64,000 bases of DNA from Bacteroidota bacterium (GCA_016717725.1 JADKFA010000002.1:62001-126000), one strand, 5' to 3'; shown: positions 8,179-16,682, counted from the stretch's first letter. Translations and numbers: made by a program. Notes: generated by a model not told the origin, from the letters alone.

Positions 8179-8873
8179 TGAGAAAAGGATATATACTTTT
8201 TGCTTTTATGTGGATGTGCTTACATGCAAGTGGACAAAGTGCACCTGATGCATTGAAGTTAATCAAAGAAGTAACTCAAAAATTTAATAAGGTTCGCGAT
8301 TACCAAGTGGATGCAGAGATTGACGCGCGCATTTCTTTTCTGAAGATTTTACCGCAGAAAGCAAAAGTATTCTACAAGTCACCCAGTAAGTTTCATGTGG
8401 AATCGAAGGGAATTGCCATCTTGCCAAAGCAAAATTTCGATCAAATTTTTAGTTTGCTGAATAAGGAGAGTAATTTTATGGCATTTGTTTCTGGATCAGA
8501 AAATTTGAACGGCGTCGCAACTTCAATTGTGAATGTTGTTCCATTGTCCGACACCAGCGATCTGGTATTGGCGAAATTATGGATTGATGTAGCACAAGGT
8601 CTAATTGTCAAATCACAATTAACGACCAAAACAAATGGTACGGTCCTTATCGAATATATTTATAAAACATGGAATGCACTGGCATTACCTGACAAAACCA
8701 TCTTTACAGTCGATGTAAAACGTTTTAAGATTCCAAAGGCTATTTCTGCAGATATTAATTCTAAAGCCACTCAAGAAGATAAAAACAAGCCGCAAAAGCC
8801 CGGTAGAATTATTATTAGTTTTTCAAATTATAAAATCAACAAAGGGATCGACGATAAAGTTTTTGCAAAGTAG
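8178..8873 (+). CDS. LolA-like outer-membrane lipoprotein carrier/sorting protein
   Basis: A 231-residue exported protein with signal peptide residues 1-20 (cleavage after HASGQ). ALKLIKEVTQKFNKVRDYQVDAEIDARI and later KAKVFYKSPSKFHVES resemble the start of LolA/LolB-fold proteins, which use an open beta barrel to carry lipids. The C-terminal tail is basic and may be disordered before a last beta strand (GRIIISFSNYKIN). It overlaps the ABC permease gene by one base. Permease plus LolA-like protein suggests an envelope lipid or lipoprotein transport pair; this is inferred from context. Confidence 0.72.
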   Translation: MRKGYILFAFMWMCLHASGQSAPDALKLIKEVTQKFNKVRDYQVDAEIDARISFLKILPQKAKVFYKSPSKFHVESKGIAILPKQNFDQIFSLLNKESNFMAFVSGSENLNGVATSIVNVVPLSDTSDLVLAKLWIDVAQGLIVKSQLTTKTNGTVLIEYIYKTWNALALPDKTIFTVDVKRFKIPKAISADINSKATQEDKNKPQKPGRIIISFSNYKINKGIDDKVFAK

Positions 8874-8890
8874 GGTTTACTGAAATTTCA

Positions 8891-8939
8891 ATCACGTCGT
8901 CGTAGAGGCAGGTCATACCGGCCTCTACGACGACGTGAT
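8891..8939. repeat. Long hairpin with 19-bp perfect arms
   Basis: Arms ATCACGTCGTCGTAGAGGC and its exact complement enclose an 11-base loop that can itself pair GGT/ACC. It begins 18 bases after the LolA-like stop codon, so it may stop transcription. It lacks a clear T tract, and its CGTAGAGGC core resembles dispersed Bacteroidota palindromes. Confidence 0.8.
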
Positions 8940-8957
8940 ATTTATAGAGAGAGTAAC

Positions 8958-8991
8958 CTAGTTGAGACAAGGCATGCCTTGTCTCAACTAG
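8958..8991. repeat. Perfect 34-bp palindrome centred on GGCATGCC
   Basis: Each 17-base half (CTAGTTGAGACAAGGCA and complement) is exact, with no loop. It lies 18 bases from the preceding hairpin. The GAGACAAGGCATGCCTTGTCTC core is of the type that I recall as a repeated intergenic palindrome in Bacteroidota. Confidence 0.88.
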
Positions 8992-9095
8992 TGCAATTAT
9001 TTTCTACATGAATCACTAGCAGATAAATTGCGATCACTCAAGATGGTTTAATTATTCAGTAAGTCCTAAGTAGTACGGTAGCTCAACAAAATAAC

Positions 9096-9123
9096 AAAGG
9101 CCTCCCGAACTTTGGGAGACCTT
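9096..9123 (-). terminator. Imperfect hairpin, candidate terminator of the DUF4440-like gene
   Basis: AAGGCCTCCC pairs imperfectly with GGGAGACC across a 7-base loop. Read on the minus strand it is followed by TTTGTTATTTTG. It is about 200 bases beyond the stop of the minus-strand gene at 9328, so the pentameric hairpin repeat between them would lie in that mRNA. Confidence 0.4.
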
Positions 9124-9164
9124 CTACCTAACCTAATTAACTTCTATGAAAAACTAAATGTTTA

Positions 9165-9316
9165 CTGCGAAGTTCGTGAACGAAGTTGCACTTGTGCTAC
9201 GTAGTTTATTTAACGAAGCAATACTTGAACTACTTAGTTTATATAACGAAGTAGTATGTTTACTGCGAAGTTCGTGAACGATGCATGACTTGTCCTGCGA
9301 AGTTTTAACGAAGCAG
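9165..9316. repeat. Five imperfect 32-33 bp tandem units, each able to fold
   Basis: Units start at 9165, 9197, 9230, 9263 and 9295 with CTGCGAAGTT, CTACGTAGTT, CTACTTAGTT, CTGCGAAGTT and CTGCGAAGTT. Each continues to AACGA(A/T)G. The outer CTGC/GCAG and inner GTT/AAC can pair in each unit (clearest in the last). TGTTTACTGCGAAGTTCGTG occurs exactly twice. Confidence 0.75.
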
Positions 9317-9327
9317 GAACGCTCTAT

Positions 9328-9855
9328 TTATGGTTGAACCGCTTCAAAGGGTTCTCCTACTTTTCCTTGGTAAGCCACAGGATTATTCGAACTGTTTAAT
9401 TGAATTTTGTAACTATAGTTGTTTTCTCTTTTCCAAATCAGAACTACATCGGTTGTAATGTTTTTTTCAACGCCGTTTTCCATTTTGGTGATGGTCCATT
9501 TTCCGATTTGATAAATCATTTTCGAATTACCACCTAATTCTATAATTTCTGATTTCATTGATTTTATTTGCATCATGCTTAACCAATAGTCTGCAATTTC
9601 TTTTCTTCCTGTAATTTTTTTACCTCCAGGAATCATAATGGTTGCGTCATCTGAGTACAGATCAACAATGGAGGAGTAGTCTTTTTTAAGAACGGCTTTC
9701 TCAATGTCTTTGTTTAATTCTATTACTTGTGCTTTTAAATCATTGCTGATGTCTGTGTTGCTTTGTGCAAAACTGCTAGAGCTTGCAAAAAGAAGTCCCA
9801 TGGTAACCGCGATAGCGGCGAACGAGCGGCGGATTAAAGAATATGCTGTTTTCAT
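9328..9855 (-). CDS. Secreted DUF4440/SnoaL-like (NTF2-fold) protein
   Basis: A 175-residue protein with a clear signal peptide (residues 1-30, cleavage after SSFAQ). The domain shows LNKDIEKAVLKKDYSSIVDLYSDDATIMIPGG, then ITGRKEIADYWLSMM, and the strand series ending VVLIWKRENN. These are the features of the NTF2-like DUF4440 family, whose members are mostly of unknown function and include ketosteroid-isomerase-like pockets. No catalytic residues can be assigned. It is monocistronic. Confidence 0.8.
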   Translation of the reverse strand: MKTAYSLIRRSFAAIAVTMGLLFASSSSFAQSNTDISNDLKAQVIELNKDIEKAVLKKDYSSIVDLYSDDATIMIPGGKKITGRKEIADYWLSMMQIKSMKSEIIELGGNSKMIYQIGKWTITKMENGVEKNITTDVVLIWKRENNYSYKIQLNSSNNPVAYQGKVGEPFEAVQP

Positions 9856-10112
9856 TTTTTTAAATTTAAAGTTTAATTTATATTGTTTGAATGCGTTTGT
9901 TTAGCTGAGATGATTGAATGCCTTGTTTTGTTACAACTGTTTCAATAAATATTTTTTATTTCTTTTGATGGTACAAAGATGCATTACTATATAAGTATTA
10001 CCTAGCGAAAAATTACCAAGCGTCGTATGTAAGTACTGAAACATTAAAAGGGATTGATGTGATGTTTCCGCCTCTACAAATTATTTTATTTGTTAAGAAA
10101 ATGTTATAAAAG
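9856..10112. other. Intergenic gap
   Basis: Region between the DUF4440-like start and the terminator of the PspC gene. It is AT-rich with no domain-bearing frame. The promoter of the DUF4440-like gene should lie here, but I cannot find a full TTG/TAnnTTTG pair. Confidence 0.5.
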
Positions 10113-10141
10113 AAAAAGGATGCGATCATCGCATCCTTTTT
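10113..10141 (-). terminator. Rho-independent terminator of the padR-pspC operon
   Basis: AAAAAGGATGCGA and its exact complement (13-bp arms) flank a TCA loop. It lies 24 bases past the PspC stop codon, and the minus-strand transcript ends in U-rich sequence. Confidence 0.85.
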
Positions 10142-10164
10142 CCATGTTGCTCTTGAAAAAATTA

Positions 10165-11925
10165 TTACTTCTTCTCCTTCGCATCAATCACTACACCATC
10201 TCCATCGATCTTAATCTTTACATCTTTATTATCCCAGTTGATAGTATCCTCATCTGAATTTATATCGATGTTCTTTCCATTCACTCTCACTTTTACTTTG
10301 TCGTCCTCGTCACTACTGTAGTTGTAGTTGACAGAAGTAGATTCATCTAAATTACAATGCAAACATTCTAATCCTCTTGCAGTCATCGTCCATGTATGTC
10401 CTACCATATCATTGTCCCAAGTGTTGGTTACGTTCTTGATATCGTAAATTACATCTTCCATTTCTTGTCCTAAGAATACACTTTTTCCTTCAGGAACTTT
10501 AAGGATTAATCGAATTTTCTGACCTCTGTATTTCACTCCTTTTGGTATGATATAACTTTTTGAGAAATGAATGATGGAATCGTTTTGCTGAATTGGATAA
10601 ACAATTCTTCTTGAATTCAATTCTGCATTTTTACGATTTGTACCTCTGCTCGTTGTTATTCGTACCAACTCGAATTCATTCCCTTCAGCGCGTTGTACTG
10701 TTAACTCAACATCGTCAAAACTTACCGAGTCTTCATCTGAATTAATACCCCATGAATCAGAATCCCAACTGAAGTTGCTATCATCATAGTCTTCCATTCG
10801 ACTAAAAGTTTCATCCATGGCAGCTAAATGTAATGTATTGCTTTGTGGCTGAACGATAGGAATCACAATTCGATCGGTATTACTATTTCTGAACTGAGAT
10901 GAAATATTGATACCAATCCATATAGTGAGTAACATACCAACAATAAATAGTATTCCTGTTGAATAATTAAACAACTTTGATTCTGTTTTGAATTTGAATA
11001 AGGATCGCGCAATTCTATATAGGATTACAATAAGCGGTATTCCAATCACCAATGCCAAGGCAAACATTCCTGTATTTACTTGCCACGATTCTAGGAAGAA
11101 ATTGGTAAGGAAGATAGGAAGCGAATCACCTCCAATTACTCCCGACATTCCTAAAAGTGTAACGAACAACGCAAAGAGTAATGCGATGAGTACAATTGCT
11201 ATTATTACACCGATAAAGCCAACGAAGAACTTAATAGCAGCTACGATGATAGCTCCGATGGCCTCAAAAAAATTTGCAATTCTGCTGCTGCCTCCTCGTG
11301 AGCTGCGTTTTCCAGAGATCCGCGTTTTAATATCTTCTACTTCTTCTTCAATGGTCTTTTTAATGTTGTCAATGTTCACAGGCTGACCTTTCATCTCTAA
11401 TTTCTCAGAGGTAGTCTTTGCTTTTGGAACAATCACTAATAATAAGATATAAAGTAAGAATCCTGTACCCATTACAAAGAACGCAATGGCGAAGATGAGA
11501 CGGAGCCAAATTGGATCGATTCCTATGTAATGACTAATTCCACTACATACTCCACCGACCACTTTATCATCTGGGTCGCGATAAAGTCGACGGTATCCAC
11601 GTCCTTCTGTTGTTGATCCAGCAGCACCAGAAAATGATTTGTTATCAGAATTTTCTTCGTCAGCTCCAGCAACTTGTTCTGGTCGACCCATCGTATTTAT
11701 TACATGTTCTACATCTGATGCAATTACTACTTGTCGATTGCTACCGATACGCTCAGTAAACATTTCCGCAACACGCGATTCAATGTCTTGTATGATTTCA
11801 TCACGACCGTCTGAGCTCGTAAAGTAACCACGAATCGCTTCGAGATATTTCTTTAACTGGTCGTAAGCTTGTTCTTCAATATGGAAGACCATGCCTCCAA
11901 TATTTACAGTTACCGTCTTGTTCAT
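10165..11925 (-). CDS. PspC domain membrane protein
   Basis: A 586-residue protein. The N-terminal cytoplasmic part (residues 1-108) has MNKTVTVNIGGMVFHIEEQAY and IIQDIESRVAEMF. A PspC domain follows at about 108-170 (RRLYRDPDDKVVGGVCSGISHY, then membrane segment IWLRLIFAIAFF). Two or more further spans lie at about 220-350. The C-terminal 230 residues are extracytoplasmic and acidic, rich in D/S and beta strands. PspC proteins sense envelope stress in other phyla. The gene's ATG overlaps the padR stop (ATGA), so the PadR regulator and this protein form one operon. Function in Bacteroidota is inferred. Confidence 0.85.
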   Translation of the reverse strand: MNKTVTVNIGGMVFHIEEQAYDQLKKYLEAIRGYFTSSDGRDEIIQDIESRVAEMFTERIGSNRQVVIASDVEHVINTMGRPEQVAGADEENSDNKSFSGAAGSTTEGRGYRRLYRDPDDKVVGGVCSGISHYIGIDPIWLRLIFAIAFFVMGTGFLLYILLLVIVPKAKTTSEKLEMKGQPVNIDNIKKTIEEEVEDIKTRISGKRSSRGGSSRIANFFEAIGAIIVAAIKFFVGFIGVIIAIVLIALLFALFVTLLGMSGVIGGDSLPIFLTNFFLESWQVNTGMFALALVIGIPLIVILYRIARSLFKFKTESKLFNYSTGILFIVGMLLTIWIGINISSQFRNSNTDRIVIPIVQPQSNTLHLAAMDETFSRMEDYDDSNFSWDSDSWGINSDEDSVSFDDVELTVQRAEGNEFELVRITTSRGTNRKNAELNSRRIVYPIQQNDSIIHFSKSYIIPKGVKYRGQKIRLILKVPEGKSVFLGQEMEDVIYDIKNVTNTWDNDMVGHTWTMTARGLECLHCNLDESTSVNYNYSSDEDDKVKVRVNGKNIDINSDEDTINWDNKDVKIKIDGDGVVIDAKEKK

Positions 11926-12263
11926 GATATAGGGTTGTTAGAAGTTGTTTGATTAACCGCATCAACTAGCTCTTGCCAAGTGATGCGAAGTTCGGAAGTA
12001 AATTGTTCGCCAATCGGCGTTAAGGTGTAATATTTTCGGGGCGGACCTGAAGAACTTTCTTTCCAAGTGTATGCTAATAGTCCTTGATTTTTTAATCGAG
12101 TTAGCAAAGGATATAATGTTCCTTCTACGACCATCAATTTTGCATCTTTCATCTTTGCTATGATATCCGAAGGATAAACTTCTCCCTGGCCGATGATGCT
12201 CAAGATGCAAAACTCTAATACGCCTCTCCGCATCTGGGCTTGTGTATTTTCGAGATTGCTCAT
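11922..12263 (-). CDS. PadR family transcriptional regulator
   Basis: A 113-residue winged-helix protein. MRRGVLEFCILSII, SDIIAKMKDAKLMVVEGTLYPLLTRLKNQGLLAYTWKES and GPPRKYYTLTPIGEQ are diagnostic of PadR: recognition helix, then wing. It starts at ATG 12263 and overlaps the pspC gene by four bases. PadR proteins usually repress their own operon and respond to ligand or envelope signals. A dyad over the -33 element upstream (12346-12366) is the likely operator. Confidence 0.93.
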   Translation of the reverse strand: MSNLENTQAQMRRGVLEFCILSIIGQGEVYPSDIIAKMKDAKLMVVEGTLYPLLTRLKNQGLLAYTWKESSSGPPRKYYTLTPIGEQFTSELRITWQELVDAVNQTTSNNPIS

Positions 12264-12325
12264 TTTGTTGCTGGTTTAAAGCATGTGCTGTGATCATCAA
12301 CCCATGCTGTTATTTAATGACTCTG

Positions 12326-12356
12326 CAAACTTAATATGTTTTAAGGTACTATGCAA
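12326..12356 (-). promoter_or_regulatory. padR-pspC promoter, TTG-N20-TAAGTTTG
   Basis: On the minus strand, TTG at 12356-12354 is separated by 20 bases from TAAGTTTG at 12333-12326. This is an exact match to the Bacteroidota primary-sigma consensus. The start site would lie near 12319, giving a leader of about 55 bases. Confidence 0.75.
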
Positions 12357-12366
12357 CACAAAGTAC
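12346..12366. promoter_or_regulatory. Candidate PadR operator
   Basis: A 21-base dyad with arms GTACTnTG and CAnAGTAC, overlapping the -33 TTG of the padR-pspC promoter. GTACTAT also repeats directly at 12346 and 12363. Position and symmetry suggest autorepression; not proven. Confidence 0.55.
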
Positions 12367-12551
12367 TATTTGATATGATAAAATCATTGATATTCAATTT
12401 TAAAATTTTTAATTTTGACTACCTAAATTTGAATACGTATTTTTTACCCAAGAAGACCCTTCTAATTTTTAAGAAATGTTCAATTCGACGTTATATTTTA
12501 TTGTTTTTTGAAAAACTTTTTTGAGTTATTCAAAAGGTAACAAAACTTTAA

Positions 12552-12582
12552 TTGTACATGCTCGTGGCTTTTTTTATATTTG
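12552..12582 (+). promoter_or_regulatory. trmN6 promoter, TTG-N20-TATATTTG
   Basis: TTG at 12552-12554 and TATATTTG at 12575-12582 with a 20-base spacer. It decides the start of trmN6: a TTG codon inside the -7 element (12580) opens a longer frame, but transcription would begin about 12589, so ATG 12598 is the start with a leader of about ten bases. Confidence 0.8.
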
Positions 12583-12597
12583 TTAGAGAAAATATAT

Positions 12598-13305
12598 ATG
12601 CCAGCATCGGTTTTTCAGTTTAAAAGGTTTACGGTTCAACAAGAACGTTGCGCTATGAAAGTAGGCACCGATGGCGTTTTGTTAGGGGCATGGGTTACGG
12701 TTCCTAAAGAAGGAAAAATTTTAGATATTGGAACAGGTACAGGCCTCATCGCATTGATGATGGCTCAGAAAACGGACGCATTTATTGATGCCATCGATAT
12801 TGATGTTTCAGCTTATGAACAAGCCTGTGAGAACGTAAAAGCCTCTCCCTGGAAAGAACATATCAAAGTGATGCATTCTTCATTGAATGATTTTAGACCA
12901 GGTTATCGTTATGATCTTATCGTGAGTAATCCCCCTTATTTTATGGATAGTTTCGCTGCTACTGATGAAGCTAGAAATTTAGCAAGGTCTGCCAGTGCAT
13001 CTTTAACTTACGAAGATTTGTTATTTGGAGTGGGTCGCTTATTATCAAATACTGGAAAGTTCTCCGCTATTTTGCCTTTTAAGGAAGGACAATTTTTTCG
13101 TGAGTTGGCAGAGCAAAGTGGACTCATCTGTGTTAAGCTTTCTAAAATTAAAACAGGAAGAGAAAAACCTTATAAAAGAATGTTGATGGAATTTTCTAGA
13201 CGAGAAGAAAATATTCAAGAGGAAGAACTCGTGATCCATTTTGATAACCGAGAATTTACTGAAGAATATAAAAAGCTAACGAGTGATTATTATTTAGCTT
13301 TCTAA
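12598..13305 (+). CDS. trmN6: tRNA1(Val) (adenine(37)-N6)-methyltransferase
   Basis: A 235-residue class I SAM methyltransferase of the YfiC/TrmN6 type. FQFKRFTVQQERCAMKVGTDGVLLGAW is the family N-terminal signature. SAM motif I is ILDIGTGTGLIALMMAQ. The catalytic IV motif SNPPYF marks amino-group N6 methylation. It would methylate A37 of tRNA1(Val). ATG 12598 is chosen because the promoter's -7 element overlaps the alternative upstream TTG start. It converges on the Lys9-like gene with a three-base gap and no room for a separate terminator. Confidence 0.9.
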   Translation: MPASVFQFKRFTVQQERCAMKVGTDGVLLGAWVTVPKEGKILDIGTGTGLIALMMAQKTDAFIDAIDIDVSAYEQACENVKASPWKEHIKVMHSSLNDFRPGYRYDLIVSNPPYFMDSFAATDEARNLARSASASLTYEDLLFGVGRLLSNTGKFSAILPFKEGQFFRELAEQSGLICVKLSKIKTGREKPYKRMLMEFSRREENIQEEELVIHFDNREFTEEYKKLTSDYYLAF

Positions 13306-13308
13306 ATT

Positions 13309-14640
13309 TTATTTTTGTTGCTCTATAAAACGAATTCCCATTGCTTCTAATTCTTTTAAAATAGGCGTGAATATTTCTTCGTGTACAGGAATTTGAACGC
13401 CCTTTGTTTTGATTTTTCCGGCTAGAATTTGTAATGCCGCAATCGCTAAGGGAAGTCCTACCGTTTTTGCCATGGATGTTTGGTGGATGTCATCGCCTTT
13501 AACTTGTAAGGAGGATGTTAGTTGCTTTTTGTTACCATCTAGTTCATACTCGAATTCATGCAACATCACAATCATATCTCTGTCATTCGGTTTTAACACC
13601 CATTTGCTTTCTAATAGTTGCTGAAGTATTTGCGCTGGACTTGCATTTTTTATTCCGATGATTTTATCTTCTAAAATGCCCGTTGAAATAATTCGTTGCA
13701 TGGCAGGACCATCGAAATCAATTTCACAATATTTAGCAATTTTTTCTTCAATGCAATCGCCACGTTGTGATGGAGGAATAAAAGCATTTACCCATTCACG
13801 ATAGGTCATGGTTTCACTGTTCTCAATTTGAAAACTATCGTCTGTCAATCCGAGAGCAATGAAAACTTGCCAAGCGCTGCAAAATCCTTCATGTCGTAAT
13901 GTGCCTCTTATAAGTGTTGGAATGTTTTCAATTCCATAATGATGACGATACGCCAACGAATCTCGATTTGCATAACCATCATAACTGGTCGTTGAATCTA
14001 ATTTTATGCGCACTGCTTCTTTGAAAAGTCGATGGTAGGGGATGTAGTGATACAATCCATCTTTAATGTATTTTGCTGTTCCTTGTCCAGCTAAAATCAC
14101 ATTCCTTGGATTCCAAGTAAATTTATAACCCCATAAATTATCAATAGACTCAGGAGCAATTAATCCACCCGTATAGGATTTAAAAGATAATAATTTGGCC
14201 CCTTGTTCTTTTAATTTTAAAATGATTTCCATCGCCGACATATGATCCAAGCCTGGATCCAACCCACATTCATTTAAAAATAAAATCCCTTTTTCTTTGG
14301 CAGCTTCATCTAATGCAAGAATTTCTTTAGAAACATAACTTGCTGTCACCAAATTTTTTCCATGTAAAAAACAATCTTGAGCTACCAAAAAGTGTAATGA
14401 AGGAGGAAGCAATGAAATAACTAAATCTGCGTTTTTAATAACACTGCTTCTCTGACTTGCATCTTCAACGTTAAATAAAAATGCGGATCCATGTTTATGA
14501 CCTTTCAGTTTTTGAGACGCAAGTTGAACGTCAATATCCCCGATTTTCAGTGAAAATCCTTGAGAATCTGCGTGATCTAATAAATATTGTATCAAAGCAC
14601 CTGAAGATCTGCCAGCGCCTAATAATAAGATCTGTTTCAT
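13309..14640 (-). CDS. Saccharopine dehydrogenase-like enzyme (Lys9 type)
   Basis: A 443-residue NAD(P)-binding enzyme starting at ATG 14640 (MKQILLLGAGRSSGALIQ). The Rossmann motif GAGRSSG is followed by ADLVISLLPPSLH, NLVTASYVSKEI, LNECGLDPGLDHMSAMEII and SYTGGLIAPE, as in saccharopine reductase/homospermidine-synthase-like proteins. These belong to lysine metabolism through saccharopine, but Bacteroidota members can act in other amino acid routes. No lysine-pathway partners lie nearby, so the substrate is open. TACCTTTG on the minus strand (14660-14653) is a likely -7 element giving a short leader. Confidence 0.85.
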   Translation of the reverse strand: MKQILLLGAGRSSGALIQYLLDHADSQGFSLKIGDIDVQLASQKLKGHKHGSAFLFNVEDASQRSSVIKNADLVISLLPPSLHFLVAQDCFLHGKNLVTASYVSKEILALDEAAKEKGILFLNECGLDPGLDHMSAMEIILKLKEQGAKLLSFKSYTGGLIAPESIDNLWGYKFTWNPRNVILAGQGTAKYIKDGLYHYIPYHRLFKEAVRIKLDSTTSYDGYANRDSLAYRHHYGIENIPTLIRGTLRHEGFCSAWQVFIALGLTDDSFQIENSETMTYREWVNAFIPPSQRGDCIEEKIAKYCEIDFDGPAMQRIISTGILEDKIIGIKNASPAQILQQLLESKWVLKPNDRDMIVMLHEFEYELDGNKKQLTSSLQVKGDDIHQTSMAKTVGLPLAIAALQILAGKIKTKGVQIPVHEEIFTPILKELEAMGIRFIEQQK

Positions 14641-14725
14641 AATTTTGAATTGCAAAGGTATAAATTTGGGAGGTAATCAAATCTTGACTTAACTTAGCCC
14701 AATAATTAATATTAGTATAATAAAC

Positions 14726-15705
14726 ATGAAAAAAATCATAATTCTCTCTTTCTTGTCTTTGATGTTCTCTCAAGTAAATGCACAAATTTCAAATGTGATT
14801 TTATTTACTGAAAATGGAGAACGTTTTACTGCTATCTTAAATGGTGTTCGTCAAAATAATGAACCTGAAACAAACATTAAAATAACTGGGTTGAATGCAG
14901 AGTTTTATAAATTAAAGGTCATTTTTGAAAGTAGTGCACTGGGAGAAAAGAATTTTAATCTTGCCATTGAGTTAGGAAGGAAAGTACTTATGTGATTAAG
15001 AAGAATAATAAAGGAGAATTTGTTTTGCGCTTTATGAGTTCAGTTCTGATAGCTCAAGCTCCTAGAAATACTCTTGAACAAGCTGTAGTGGTGTATAATG
15101 TAAATCCAGTAGCTACTCCAACTCAATCTTCACAAACAATTTCTACAACAACTACCACTACTACCAACGGAAGTAATAACGATCCAGGAAATGTGAATAT
15201 GAATATGGGAGTGAATGTTGATGGAATGGGAGGTGGCATCAGTATTAATGTTTCAGGGATGGATGCTGGCACGGGAAATTCAACCACATCTACACACTCA
15301 CAAACAACAACTACGACCACCACTACAGTTTCTGGAGCTCAAACTCCAACTCCTATTCCTCCTCCAACACATGTAGTTTATTTGCCTGGATATTCTGGGA
15401 AAGTGGGTTGCCCAGTTCCAATGTCGAAGGAAGATTTCAGTGATTTGAATGCCACCATCTCTTCAAAAACTTTTGAAGAAACAAAGTTTACTATTGCCAA
15501 ACAAGTATTGAATGATCGTTGTTTGTTTGTCTCTCAAGTAAAGGAAATTATCATGCAATTTACTTTCGAACAAACTCGACTCGATTTTGCTAAATATGCG
15601 TATGATCGTACTTATGATGTGGGAAATTATTTTAAAGTGAATGATACATTTACATTCGAAAGTTCAACTGAAGAACTAAATGAATATATTGATTCAAGAA
15701 GATAG
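14726..15705 (+). CDS. Secreted DUF4476 protein (one frameshift)
   Basis: Two adjacent frames make one gene. The first (14726-14995) has a signal peptide (residues 1-20, after VNAQ) and the DUF4476-associated N-terminal domain (ENGERFTAILNGVRQN, then ETNIKITGLNAEFYKLKVIFE). The second continues IKKNNKGEFVLRF, a Thr/Ser/Gly/Asn-rich linker, then the C-terminal DUF4476 domain (MSKEDFSDLNATISSKTFEETKF to the end). A missing base at about 14975-14981 (GGAAGG, probably GGAAAGG) reconnects them as ELGKESTYVIKKNN. DUF4476 proteins are Bacteroidota exported proteins of unknown role. Confidence 0.85.
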
Positions 15706-15713
15706 AATTTTCT

Positions 15714-16103
15714 ATGAATAATAAATATCTAGGTGCTGGGGCTCTGTTCGCAGCTTTTTCAGTGATGTTTGGAGCCTTCGGTGCTCATCAACTTAAAGAA
15801 ATTGTTGATGCCAAGGATTTGGTGACTTGGGAAACTGCGTGTCGCTATCAAATGGTGCATGCTTTAGCTCTAATTCTTGTCTCGCAAATTGGTGTTGGAA
15901 ATAAGCATATAAAGTGGGCAGGCATTTATTTTATGATCGGAATCTTTTTATTCTCAGGTTCGCTCTATTTGATTGCTTTGAAAGATGTTTTTTCAATGAA
16001 TTTGAAATTTATCGGACCATTAACACCAATTGGGGGTTTGTTCTTTATTGCTGGATGGATAAAGGTGTTTTTGTTTTCAATTTCTAATAAGGAAAAGAAA
16101 TAA
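15714..16103 (+). CDS. DUF423 family inner-membrane protein
   Basis: A 129-residue protein with four hydrophobic segments. The block GALFAAFSVMFGAFGAHQLK and the later YQMVHALALILVS and FLFSGSLYLIAL are the DUF423 (YgdD-like) signature. The function is unknown. It starts 8 bases after the DUF4476 gene, so the two are probably cotranscribed. Confidence 0.9.
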   Translation: MNNKYLGAGALFAAFSVMFGAFGAHQLKEIVDAKDLVTWETACRYQMVHALALILVSQIGVGNKHIKWAGIYFMIGIFLFSGSLYLIALKDVFSMNLKFIGPLTPIGGLFFIAGWIKVFLFSISNKEKK

Positions 16104-16137
16104 TCTGCGTTATTCAATAAAAATGATAATTTTGAAT

Positions 16138-16611
16138 ATGCGAACTATTAACATAATTGTAGTTGTCTTCTTTACAATCTCCATAAGCGCTTGTAAATCA
16201 AGTAAAAATTCTAGCGAAAATGCAGAGAAAACGGAAACTGAAATTGTTGATTCAATACCTTCAAATCCAGCTAGACCATTAGTATCTATGGAAATTTGGA
16301 CCCATGAACAAGCGAAATTAGGCCCTGATACCTTTCGTTTAGTAGTGAGTTTTATCAGTATTGGTGCCGGAACGGATCCTGAATCAAAAGCTATTTTAGA
16401 GGCTTATGTATATGATTATAAGCTTAAAAACAATAAAGTAGTCTCTTATTTTATGATACCGTGGGGACGAGAAGGGGAAGTGGATTGCTGTTTTACTTTA
16501 AATGAGCTAAATGCCTCAGAACAAAATAATTTCATCGATGGACTGAAAAAAGTGATTCAAGGAAAGGAATTGATTCAGATCAATGAAAATATGAAAAGTC
16601 GGTTTAAATAG
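16138..16611 (+). CDS. Lipoprotein of unknown function
   Basis: 157 residues from ATG 16138. A signal sequence (MRTINIIVVVFFTISISAC) ends in a lipobox-like SISAC, so Cys19 is probably lipidated. The mature protein begins with a Ser/Glu/Lys-rich linker, then strand-rich sequence with SMEIWTHEQAKLGPDTFRL. I do not recognise a family. A longer frame starts at 16123, but TAATTTTG at 16126-16133 looks like a -7 element overlapping that start. Confidence 0.7.
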   Translation: MRTINIIVVVFFTISISACKSSKNSSENAEKTETEIVDSIPSNPARPLVSMEIWTHEQAKLGPDTFRLVVSFISIGAGTDPESKAILEAYVYDYKLKNNKVVSYFMIPWGREGEVDCCFTLNELNASEQNNFIDGLKKVIQGKELIQINENMKSRFK

Positions 16612-16634
16612 TGATATAACTAAGTTGATTTGAC

Positions 16635-16666
16635 TTGCTATACCACTAGAATTTACCGTAAATTTG
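16635..16666 (+). promoter_or_regulatory. pckA promoter, TTG-N21-TAAATTTG
   Basis: TTG at 16635-16637, a 21-base spacer, then TAAATTTG at 16659-16666. The ATG follows 16 bases later, so the leader is about ten bases. Confidence 0.75.
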
Positions 16667-16682
16667 TGCGATCGAAATAAAT

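Noticed and set aside
9165..9316. CRISPR array
   Set aside because: Units are adjacent and degenerate, without unique spacers or cas genes.
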